Shown here piece by piece: positions 56,452 to 64,000 of a stretch of 64,000 bases of DNA. The DNA comes from Paracoccaceae bacterium (lineage in GTDB: Bacteria; Pseudomonadota; Alphaproteobacteria; Rhodobacterales; Rhodobacteraceae): the NCBI GenBank assembly GCA_902573175.1, contig CACGIS010000001.1:1-64000 (forward strand), in the 5' to 3' direction. Every line of letters begins with the position of its first letter. The stretch's first letter is position 1. A program made the translations under genes and the position numbers. The notes under the pieces are model-generated. The model was not told the origin of the DNA. It did not search any database and saw only the letters and a program-made list of their open reading frames with translations.

Positions 56452-57312
56452 ATGTACTCAACAGAAGAAGAATGGCTATTGGCAGAAAACAAAAAAGTCG
56501 TTTTGTTTGGAATGTCAGGCTTAGGTAAAACTCATATTTCAAATATTCTGCGCCAATCTGGTGAGTGGTACCATTATTCAATCGATTATCGCATTGGTAC
56601 TAGGTACATGGGCGAGCATATAGAAGATAGCTACAAAGAAGACGCAATGAAATCGCCTTATCTGCGAGAATTACTTCTTGGCGATTCTATTCATATATCG
56701 TCAAACATCAGCTTCGATAACCTTGCTCCACTTTCCAATTATCTGGGCAAACCAGGCAATGAGGGAAAAGGTGGGCTCAGTATAGAAGAATATAAAAAAC
56801 GCCAAGCTCAGCATCATATTGCAGAAGTAAAAGCACTGTTAGATACCCCAAATTTCATTGATAAATCCAATAGAATTTACGGCTATCCTAACTTTGTCTG
56901 TGACACAGGCGGATCAATCTGTGAGGTAGTTAATCCTGACGATCCCAATGATCCAGTTTTAAAGACGCTGGCAGAAAATACTCTTATGGTGTGGATTGAA
57001 GGTTCAAGCCACCATACTGATGAATTAATTAAACGGTTTGACGAGAACCCTAAACCTATGTGTTACGATCCAGGTTTTCTGGATTTAAAATGGAAAGAGT
57101 ATCTCAAGATAAATAAGTGTTATGTTAATGACGTGGACCCCGATGATTTTGTGCGCTGGACTTATAGTGAAGCCATGGCGCACAGAAACCCAATTTATCA
57201 ATCAATGGCTTCCTGGGGAATAACAGTCCAAGCTGATTTAATCTCTCAAGTAAAAACGCCTTCAGAGTTTAATTCATTAATTGGATCAACAATTTCAAGA
57301 AATATTAAATAA
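56452..57312 (+). CDS. P-loop NTPase of unknown function, upstream of metA
   Basis: A 286-residue soluble protein. Walker A is [19 protein letters not shown] near residues 16-34; [19 protein letters not shown] follows, reminiscent of small-molecule kinases (a substrate lid after the P-loop). [13 protein letters not shown] near 148 could be the Walker-B-like strand and TLMVWIEGS lies further on. I recognise it only as an alphaproteobacterial protein usually labelled ATPase. It is eight bases ahead of metA, with which it must share a transcript, so a link to methionine or sulfur metabolism is plausible but untested. Confidence 0.75.
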   Translation: MYSTEEEWLLAENKKVVLFGMSGLGKTHISNILRQSGEWYHYSIDYRIGTRYMGEHIEDSYKEDAMKSPYLRELLLGDSIHISSNISFDNLAPLSNYLGKPGNEGKGGLSIEEYKKRQAQHHIAEVKALLDTPNFIDKSNRIYGYPNFVCDTGGSICEVVNPDDPNDPVLKTLAENTLMVWIEGSSHHTDELIKRFDENPKPMCYDPGFLDLKWKEYLKINKCYVNDVDPDDFVRWTYSEAMAHRNPIYQSMASWGITVQADLISQVKTPSEFNSLIGSTISRNIK

Positions 57313-57320
57313 TTATCAAA

Positions 57321-58244
57321 ATGCCAATAAAGCTACCATCTTCTCTACCTGCCTTTGACGTCCTCTCAAAAGAGGGCGTGATGGTAATGTCAGAAGATGA
57401 AGCAACCCGTCAAGATATAAGGCCCTTGCAAATAGGACTGCTTAATTTGATGCCTAAAAAGATTCAAACGGAAAACCAATTTGCAAGATTAATAGGTGCT
57501 ACCCCACTTCAAATAGAGCTTTCATTGATAAGTATTAGTAATCACGAAACAAAAAATACAGCTGCCGAGCATATGAAAAGTTTTTACAAACCTTTTTCAG
57601 AGATCTTTGATAGTGGTAAAAAGTTCGATGGCCTAATAATAACAGGGGCGCCAATTGAACACCTTGATTATGAGGAAGTAACCTACTGGAAAGAAATAGT
57701 AGAAATATTTAATTGGACACAAACGCACGTTCACTCAACTTTTGGTGTTTGCTGGGGTGGCATGGCGATGTTGAAACATTTCTATGATATAGATAAACAA
57801 ATTTTAAAAGAGAAAGCTTTTGGATGCTTCCGCCATCAAAATTTAAGTCCAAACTCAAAATATCTTAGAGGGTTTTCAGATGACTTCATTATACCGGTAA
57901 GCCGTTGGACCGAAATTAATAATGACGATATAATTTCTGTTCCACAACTTAAAATACTTCTTGGCAGTGATGAAGTTGGGCCTTGCCTAATTGAGGACGC
58001 CAAACATAGATCCCTCTATATTTTTAATCATTTTGAATACGACAGTGATACTTTAAAACAAGAATACGACAGAGACACTGAAACAGGAAAACAAATAGAA
58101 ATTCCTAAGAATTATTATCCTGGAGATAATCCAGAAGCAAAACCAGATAACCGATGGCGTTCACATGGCCACTTATTATACGGAAATTGGATTAATTCGA
58201 TATATCAAGCAACGCCGTATGATATAGCCAAGATTGGAACGTAG
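57321..58244 (+). CDS. metA: Homoserine O-acyltransferase MetA (predicted acetyl-CoA specific)
   Basis: MetA activates homoserine for methionine synthesis. The 307-residue protein has the family opening [22 protein letters not shown], catalytic Cys144 in [10 protein letters not shown], and the His-Glu pair in YIFNHFEYD. At the position equivalent to residue 111 of E. coli MetA it has Glu ([13 protein letters not shown]113) instead of Gly. In characterised MetA proteins Glu there goes with acetyl-CoA and Gly with succinyl-CoA, so homoserine O-acetyltransferase is predicted. It follows the P-loop gene by eight bases and converges with alaS. Confidence 0.95.
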   Translation: MPIKLPSSLPAFDVLSKEGVMVMSEDEATRQDIRPLQIGLLNLMPKKIQTENQFARLIGATPLQIELSLISISNHETKNTAAEHMKSFYKPFSEIFDSGKKFDGLIITGAPIEHLDYEEVTYWKEIVEIFNWTQTHVHSTFGVCWGGMAMLKHFYDIDKQILKEKAFGCFRHQNLSPNSKYLRGFSDDFIIPVSRWTEINNDDIISVPQLKILLGSDEVGPCLIEDAKHRSLYIFNHFEYDSDTLKQEYDRDTETGKQIEIPKNYYPGDNPEAKPDNRWRSHGHLLYGNWINSIYQATPYDIAKIGT

Positions 58245-58251
58245 AGTTTTG

Positions 58252-60903
58252 TTATAGCAGTTTTTTCACTGCAGTTATCGCCGCATCAGCGCCTGAGATA
58301 TCCGTTCCCCCACCTTGAGCAAGATCTGGCCGGCCTCCACCACCCCTTCCTCCAAGTTCGGGCACTGCAGTTCGCACAATGTCAACTGCAGAAATTTTAT
58401 CAGTAAGATCGGTAGAAACACCAACGGCAACAGCAACTCGATTATCGCTTTCTGCAATTAAAAGAACAATTCCACTTTTCAAACGATCTTTATGCTCATC
58501 AACTAGCGAAGGTAAGTCTTTTCCAGAAATTCCAGAGTAGATCTGAGTAAAAAAAGAAATTCCATTTATGTTCTCAGCTTTTGGTGTTTTACCATTTTCT
58601 CCACCAGAAAGTGCGAGTTTTCTTTTAAGCTCTGCCACTTCACTGGTAAGGTTTTTCCTTTCTTCCATCAAAACATTTACTCGTTGAGTAAGTTCATCGG
58701 TTGAAACCTTTAATAAAGCGCCCAATTCACTTACTTGTTGAGACCTTTTGGCAAGATGTATTACAGCATTTTCACCAGTAAGCGCTTCTATACGGCGGAC
58801 CCCGGAACTAGACGCACTATCTGACAAAATTGTAAAAGCACCAATTTCTCCCGTTCGTTTAACGTGAGTGCCGCCGCAGAGTTCCAAAGAATAGGTTTGA
58901 CCTCCAAGACCTTTGCCTGAGCCTTTTTGATGCCCCATAGAAACAACACGGACCTCATCCCCATATTTTTCTCCAAAAAGAGCTTGAGCTCCTATTCCTC
59001 TAGCATCATCTGGCGTCATTATTCGCGTCTGCACAGATGAATTTTGTCTTATGTAGTTATTAACTGACTTTTCAATCAACTGAATTTCTTCATTAGTTAA
59101 AAGTGAAGAATGGCTAAAATCAAAGCGCAGCCTATCTTCAGCATTTAAAGATCCCCGCTGCACAACGTGATCGCCCAGTAACTGTCTCAGCGCTTCATGT
59201 AATAAATGCGTAGCAGAATGGTTGGCTTTAATTCTATTTTTTTTCACAGCGTCAACAAATATTGAAACACTATCACCTTCTTCGACGGAACCTTTCGAAA
59301 CCGTGCCTGTATGTATAAATAAACCAGCAAACTTTTTTGTATCATTTATTTGTATCAAACAATCAGAGGTTTGGATGTAACCTTGATCACCTACTTGGCC
59401 GCCACTTTCTGCATAAAAAGGTGTTTGATTGAATATTAGTTGAACTGTATCGCCTGCTTTGGCCGATAGAACTTCAACTCCATCTTTAACTAGTTTTTGT
59501 AATTGGGCCTCAGCCGTGTCAGTTTCGTATCCTAAGAATTCAGTTGGTAAGATATTATCTGCAAGCTCAAACCAAATCTCATCATCAGTAAGTTGCCCTG
59601 TACCAACCCAAGCCGCACGCGCTTTAGCTTTTTGATCCGCCATTGCGATATCAAACGCGGCAGTGTTAACAACCCGACCCTTCTCTCTTAAAGCATCTTG
59701 TGTAAGGTCTAGAGGGAACCCATACGTGTCATATAATTTGAAAGCAGTTTCTCCAGAAAACTCCTCGCCTTCGGGAACCCTCGCCAATTCATCGTCAAGT
59801 AATTTTAATCCCCGATCAAGAGTCTGTCTAAAACGTGTTTCTTCTTGAAGTAGAGTTTCCTCGATCAACGACTGCGCAAGTCCTAATTCAGGATAAGCGC
59901 TACCCATTTGTTGAATTAGCGATACGACAAGATTATGCATGATGGGGTTTTTTGAACCGAGCAAATGGATATGGCGCATTGCTCTTCGCATGATGCGCCG
60001 CAACACGTATCCCCTCCCATCATTTGCTGGCAACACACCATCAGCAATTAAAAAGGCTGTTGAACGCAAATGGTCGGCAATAACTCTATGGTGAACGTTC
60101 TGCTTTCCATCAAGATCTGACGAGGTAGCTTCAGCTGAAGCAAGCATCAGATTTTTCATGGTATCCGTATCGTAATTATCGTGGCTACCTTGAAGTAAAG
60201 CGCCTATACGTTCTAATCCCATACCTGTGTCAATAGATTGAATATCAAGTTCTTTCATTGAACCGTCGTCGAACCGCTCATTTTGCATAAATACTATGTT
60301 CCAAATCTCAATGAAACGATCGCCGTCTTCCTCTGGCGATCCAGGCGGCCCACCCCAAATTTGCTCACCATGGTCATAAAAAATTTCTGTACACGGTCCA
60401 CATGGGCCTGTAGGCCCCATTTGCCAAAAATTGTCAGAAGTACTAATTTTTATTATACGATCACCAGGAACACCAACTTTTTTCCAAATCAAAGCAGCTT
60501 CATCATCAGTATGGAAAATAGTTACATATAACTTTTCGGCAGGAATTCCAAATTCTTTGGTTATCAAATTCCAAGCAAGAGGAATTGCTTCTGATTTAAA
60601 ATAGTCACCAAACGAAAAATTTCCCAACATTTCAAAAAAAGTATGATGGCGCGCTGTATAGCCAACATTATCTAAATCGTTATGTTTTCCGCCAGCCCGC
60701 ACGCACTTCTGGGCGGTAACAGCTCTTAAATAATCTCTTTTTTCAAGCCCTGTAAAAAGATTTTTGAACTGTACCATCCCAGAGTTAGTAAACATCAACG
60801 TGGGATCGTTTCTAGGAACTAGAGGGCTAGAAGCAACAATTTCATGACCATTTTTTTTAAAGTAATTTAAAAAAGTAGAACGAATTTCGTTTAATGAAGC
60901 CAT
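58252..60903 (-). CDS. alaS: Alanyl-tRNA synthetase
   Basis: AlaS charges tRNA(Ala) and clears Ser/Gly mischarging. The class II catalytic core starts [19 protein letters not shown] and has motif 2 [19 protein letters not shown], plus [20 protein letters not shown] and DTGMGLERI (motif 3). The editing domain zinc motif is [15 protein letters not shown] and CGGTHV; the C-terminal C-Ala domain ends [16 protein letters not shown]. Length is 883 residues, normal. It lies downstream of recA on the same strand; the recA terminator separates them, as in many alphaproteobacteria. Confidence 0.97.
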   Translation of the reverse strand: MASLNEIRSTFLNYFKKNGHEIVASSPLVPRNDPTLMFTNSGMVQFKNLFTGLEKRDYLRAVTAQKCVRAGGKHNDLDNVGYTARHHTFFEMLGNFSFGDYFKSEAIPLAWNLITKEFGIPAEKLYVTIFHTDDEAALIWKKVGVPGDRIIKISTSDNFWQMGPTGPCGPCTEIFYDHGEQIWGGPPGSPEEDGDRFIEIWNIVFMQNERFDDGSMKELDIQSIDTGMGLERIGALLQGSHDNYDTDTMKNLMLASAEATSSDLDGKQNVHHRVIADHLRSTAFLIADGVLPANDGRGYVLRRIMRRAMRHIHLLGSKNPIMHNLVVSLIQQMGSAYPELGLAQSLIEETLLQEETRFRQTLDRGLKLLDDELARVPEGEEFSGETAFKLYDTYGFPLDLTQDALREKGRVVNTAAFDIAMADQKAKARAAWVGTGQLTDDEIWFELADNILPTEFLGYETDTAEAQLQKLVKDGVEVLSAKAGDTVQLIFNQTPFYAESGGQVGDQGYIQTSDCLIQINDTKKFAGLFIHTGTVSKGSVEEGDSVSIFVDAVKKNRIKANHSATHLLHEALRQLLGDHVVQRGSLNAEDRLRFDFSHSSLLTNEEIQLIEKSVNNYIRQNSSVQTRIMTPDDARGIGAQALFGEKYGDEVRVVSMGHQKGSGKGLGGQTYSLELCGGTHVKRTGEIGAFTILSDSASSSGVRRIEALTGENAVIHLAKRSQQVSELGALLKVSTDELTQRVNVLMEERKNLTSEVAELKRKLALSGGENGKTPKAENINGISFFTQIYSGISGKDLPSLVDEHKDRLKSGIVLLIAESDNRVAVAVGVSTDLTDKISAVDIVRTAVPELGGRGGGGRPDLAQGGGTDISGADAAITAVKKLL

Positions 60904-60982
60904 ATTTTTATTCCAAATCTAACTGCTTGATCCTCTATATGGCACAGACAATAATGTCCACAGTATCAATTAAACTGACAAT

Positions 60983-61006
60983 AAAAAAAGGGCCCCATGT
61001 GGGGCC
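60983..61006 (-). terminator. Rho-independent terminator of recA
   Basis: Read on the minus strand: GGCCCC-ACAT-GGGGCC, then C and seven T. The stem is a perfect six-base GC pairing with a four-base loop and starts 22 bases after the recA stop. It should end recA transcription ahead of alaS. Confidence 0.92.
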
Positions 61007-61028
61007 ATTAAAATTGTAAAGGAATTAC

Positions 61029-62096
61029 TTAAGCTTCTAAAATTTGATCATCATCTTTAGCATTAGGTACTTCAAAATCCAACCCGTGTGAAGCACGAAT
61101 TTTATCCTCTAACTCGTAGGCTATGTCTTCATTCTCTGATAAAAATATTTTAGCATTTTCTCTTCCTTGGCCAATTCGTTCATCTCCATAACTATACCAA
61201 GCTCCCGATTTCTCAACCACTCCCGCACTGACACCTAAATCCAGAAGTTCGCCAGTTTTTGATATACCTTCTCCATACATTATATCGAATTCGACTTGCT
61301 TAAATGGTGGAGCAACCTTGTTTTTCACAACTTTAACACGCGTAGAATTTCCAACGATCTCGTCTCTATCTTTGATTGCACCAATTCTTCTGATATCAAG
61401 TCTCACTGAGGAATAAAATTTTAGTGCGTTTCCACCTGTAGTTGTTTCAGGACTTCCAAACATGACGCCAATCTTCATTCTAATTTGGTTAATAAATATA
61501 ACCATACAGTTACTTTTACTAATTGACCCCGTAAGTTTTCGCATCGCTTGGCTCATCAAACGTGCTTGGACACCAACGTTGTGATCACCCATGTCGCCTT
61601 CAAGTTCAGATTTTGGCGTTAAAGCCGCGACGGAATCAACAACAACCATACTCACGGCACCTGACCTTACTAGCGTATCCGTTATTTCCAATGCCTGCTC
61701 TCCAGTGTCCGGTTGTGAAATTAGTAATTCATCCAAATCCACTCCCAACTTTTTTGCGTATTGGGGATCTAAAGCATGCTCTGCATCTACAAATGCACAT
61801 ACTCCTCCCTTCTTTTGCTCTTCGGCTACGCAATGTAGCGTAAGTGTCGTTTTTCCAGAACTTTCTGGTCCATAGATTTCGATAATGCGGCCTTTTGGAA
61901 GACCTCCAATACCAAGGGCTATATCTAACCCCAAAGATCCTGTAGAGGTTGCCTCAATTTCTTGCACTGGATTATCAGCGCCCAATTTCATAATTGAGCC
62001 TTTGCCAAACTGTCGTTCTATTTGAGCTAAAGCACTATCCAGTGCTTTTTGCTTTTCGTTATTCCGTTTTGATTCCATCGATAATAATTCTGCCAT
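61029..62096 (-). CDS. recA: Recombinase RecA
   Basis: RecA forms ATP-dependent filaments on single-stranded DNA, catalyses strand exchange and triggers LexA self-cleavage. Walker A is [15 protein letters not shown], Walker [13 protein letters not shown]; loop L1 has [20 protein letters not shown] and L2 [25 protein letters not shown]; the C-terminal acidic tail is present. The frame extends to 62138, but the ATG at 62096 ([16 protein letters not shown]) has AAGGCAG upstream and gives a normal 355 residues. An SOS box lies 53 bases upstream and a strong terminator follows. Confidence 0.97.
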   Translation of the reverse strand: MAELLSMESKRNNEKQKALDSALAQIERQFGKGSIMKLGADNPVQEIEATSTGSLGLDIALGIGGLPKGRIIEIYGPESSGKTTLTLHCVAEEQKKGGVCAFVDAEHALDPQYAKKLGVDLDELLISQPDTGEQALEITDTLVRSGAVSMVVVDSVAALTPKSELEGDMGDHNVGVQARLMSQAMRKLTGSISKSNCMVIFINQIRMKIGVMFGSPETTTGGNALKFYSSVRLDIRRIGAIKDRDEIVGNSTRVKVVKNKVAPPFKQVEFDIMYGEGISKTGELLDLGVSAGVVEKSGAWYSYGDERIGQGRENAKIFLSENEDIAYELEDKIRASHGLDFEVPNAKDDDQILEA

Positions 62097-62148
62097 TCTG
62101 ATCTGCCTTTTTATCTCACAGTGTAACTTAAGGAGCAATACTACATTT

Positions 62149-62163
62149 GTTCTACTATTGTTC
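62149..62163. promoter_or_regulatory. Alphaproteobacterial LexA (SOS) box upstream of recA
   Basis: GTTC-TACTATT-GTTC is an exact match to the GTTC-N7-GTTC operator known for LexA in Rhodobacter, Sinorhizobium and relatives. It starts 53 bases upstream of the recA ATG, where it would overlap the promoter. LexA itself is not in the window. Confidence 0.88.
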
Positions 62164-62212
62164 TTTTATGGGGGTATATAAAGAACATTGCAAGAAAAAT
62201 ATCGAAAATGGT

Positions 62213-63391
62213 TTAATTTTTATTGGAGTATTTATTTTTTTTTAGAGTAGCAAAATAAAAACCGTCTCCTAACTCATTGGGCATAAACAGTTTTTCTTTC
62301 TCAAATACCCACTCGTTTGAATTTGCTAAAAACTTTTGTATTTGAGTTTTATTTTCATCTTTAAGTACAGAACACGTTGCATAAACTAACCTACCATTTG
62401 CTCGAACTAATTGTGCAGCAGTCGTTAGAATATTTTCTTGAATAGATAATAATTTTTGATAATCCCGTAATGTTATTGACCATTTTCCTTCAGGATCTCT
62501 GCGCCAAGTACCGCTTCCAGAACAAGGAACATCACAAAAAACCAAACCATAGTAAGAGTTTTTTAAATCATTAGATTTAGTAATTCGGATATCTGCACCT
62601 AAACGACTGGCCCGCTTAGGTAGATCCTTCATTCTCAACAAATTAGCATCATATGCAAAAATTGGTTTATTCAAATAAGCATTTAAGGCAAGGGCTTTTC
62701 CTCCTCCACCGGCGCAATAGTCTAATATTGGTCCATTCTGATCGGTACTTAATTGTAATATACTTGCCTGACTTGACGCATCTTGTAGCTCTACTAGTCC
62801 TAAATTATAGGCTTCAGAGTTCTTTATATTTCTGGTTCCTTTATCTACAATTAACGCAGTAGATACGGTTGGGTGCAATTTTGAAATTATACCATCTTTT
62901 TGAAGAGCTTGAATTGCATCCTCCCTAGCAAACTTAGTTATGTTTACCCTTAGAAATATATTTGCTCGCTCCTTGAGCGTATTAGCAACCTCGTTTGCCT
63001 TTCTTCCCAACGTTGCCTTCCATTTTGGCCATAACCAATCTGGAATATCATGTAAGTCGCTTTCATTTTCTAAAGGTAAAAGATCCAATTCCCATTTTTT
63101 TATTTTTGGTGGACTGTACCTGCTTGTTCCAAAATATTCATCAATATTTACTTCGCTTTTTTGAAGAAGAGCAATAATCCAAGACCTGCCAGATATTTTT
63201 TTTGATCTTTTTGTGAGGCTATTTTTTTGCCGTAAGGCATCATATACAATATCCCTTATTGCATTTCGATCTCCACTACCTGCAAACCGATTAGATCTGC
63301 CCCACCTAGTCAAAGAAGTTTCAGCATTCCCTCCTGAAAGAATTAGATCGAGTATTTCGATTGCGGCTGCGATATGCGCTGCTGGTGTCAT
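62213..63391 (-). CDS. RsmB/NOP family RNA (cytosine-C5) methyltransferase
   Basis: A 392-residue class I methyltransferase of the RsmB/NOP2 family, which modifies cytosine in rRNA. An N-terminal NusB-like helical region (residues 1-130) precedes the catalytic domain: ELQDASSQASIL, the SAM site ILDYCAGGGGKALAL, and the two catalytic Cys segments VPCSGSGTWRRDPEGKWS and YATCSVLKDEN. The exact target (m5C967-like in RsmB) is inferred. It starts three bases after the guaB stop, so they share a transcript, as commonly seen in Rhodobacterales. Confidence 0.9.
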   Translation of the reverse strand: MTPAAHIAAAIEILDLILSGGNAETSLTRWGRSNRFAGSGDRNAIRDIVYDALRQKNSLTKRSKKISGRSWIIALLQKSEVNIDEYFGTSRYSPPKIKKWELDLLPLENESDLHDIPDWLWPKWKATLGRKANEVANTLKERANIFLRVNITKFAREDAIQALQKDGIISKLHPTVSTALIVDKGTRNIKNSEAYNLGLVELQDASSQASILQLSTDQNGPILDYCAGGGGKALALNAYLNKPIFAYDANLLRMKDLPKRASRLGADIRITKSNDLKNSYYGLVFCDVPCSGSGTWRRDPEGKWSITLRDYQKLLSIQENILTTAAQLVRANGRLVYATCSVLKDENKTQIQKFLANSNEWVFEKEKLFMPNELGDGFYFATLKKNKYSNKN

Positions 63392-63394
63392 TGA

Positions 63395-64000
<606 letters not shown>

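Overview
The window is a gene-dense, AT-rich (by eye roughly 37% GC) stretch of an alphaproteobacterial chromosome. The best guess is a marine, low-GC member of the Rhodobacterales. Three things support this: the order dusB-ntrB-ntrC-ntrY-ntrX-trkA-trkH-hfq-hflX, an NtrC and an NtrX that both lack the GAFTGA loop, and a GTTC-N7-GTTC SOS box in front of recA. It is an inference from gene order and protein sequence, not a database match. I see no tRNA, rRNA, CRISPR array, insertion sequence or prophage.

Layout. 1-2220: a penicillin acylase cut by the left edge. 2210-13975: a leftward block for nitrogen sensing and potassium uptake (dusB, ntrBC, ntrYX, trkA, trkH, hfq, hflX); hflX is broken by a one-base shift in a run of seven A. 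14135-16254: rightward ispD, ispF, pgpA and a CinA C-terminal-type amidase, followed by the C-terminal remnant of an ammonium transporter gene. 16521-17571: divergent ratA and hpt. 17614-23996: a leftward five-gene operon that reads as gamma-butyrobetaine/L-carnitine breakdown to glycine betaine. 24095-25962: rlmE and ppx/gppA. 26164-28482: a rightward trio of folate one-carbon genes. 28530-36252: lpd, a DUF924 protein, an MFS permease, queA and a giant AsmA/YhdP-like protein. 36333-40036: bcp, an M23 peptidase with bactofilin, a hotdog thioesterase and an enoyl-CoA hydratase. 40049-48215: gluQ, a methyltransferase, trmFO, hisI, a NifU-like protein, a newly noticed 40-residue membrane protein, recG and ligA. 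48411-58244: mnmA, a TPR protein, lipA, an MttB-family methyltransferase, guaA, cytochrome b561, an old-yellow-enzyme family oxidoreductase, a P-loop protein and metA. 58252-64000: alaS, recA, an RsmB-type methyltransferase, and guaB running off the right edge.

How the genes fit together. Most are housekeeping genes. The metabolic theme is quaternary amine use. The carnitine operon should deliver glycine betaine. The MttB-family protein and the MTHFR-like and pterin-methyltransferase genes could carry its methyl groups into the tetrahydrofolate pool, but the corrinoid protein and its activase are not in the window.

No gap without a gene exceeds 300 bases. The largest are 16255-16520 (holds the transporter remnant), 43750-43998 (holds the small ORF and an inverted repeat), 25963-26163, 48216-48410, 52793-52980 and 56267-56451. 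Apart from the sites listed I see nothing convincing in them. TTG start codons are common here and several starts were moved to fit a Shine-Dalgarno sequence; each such choice is stated.
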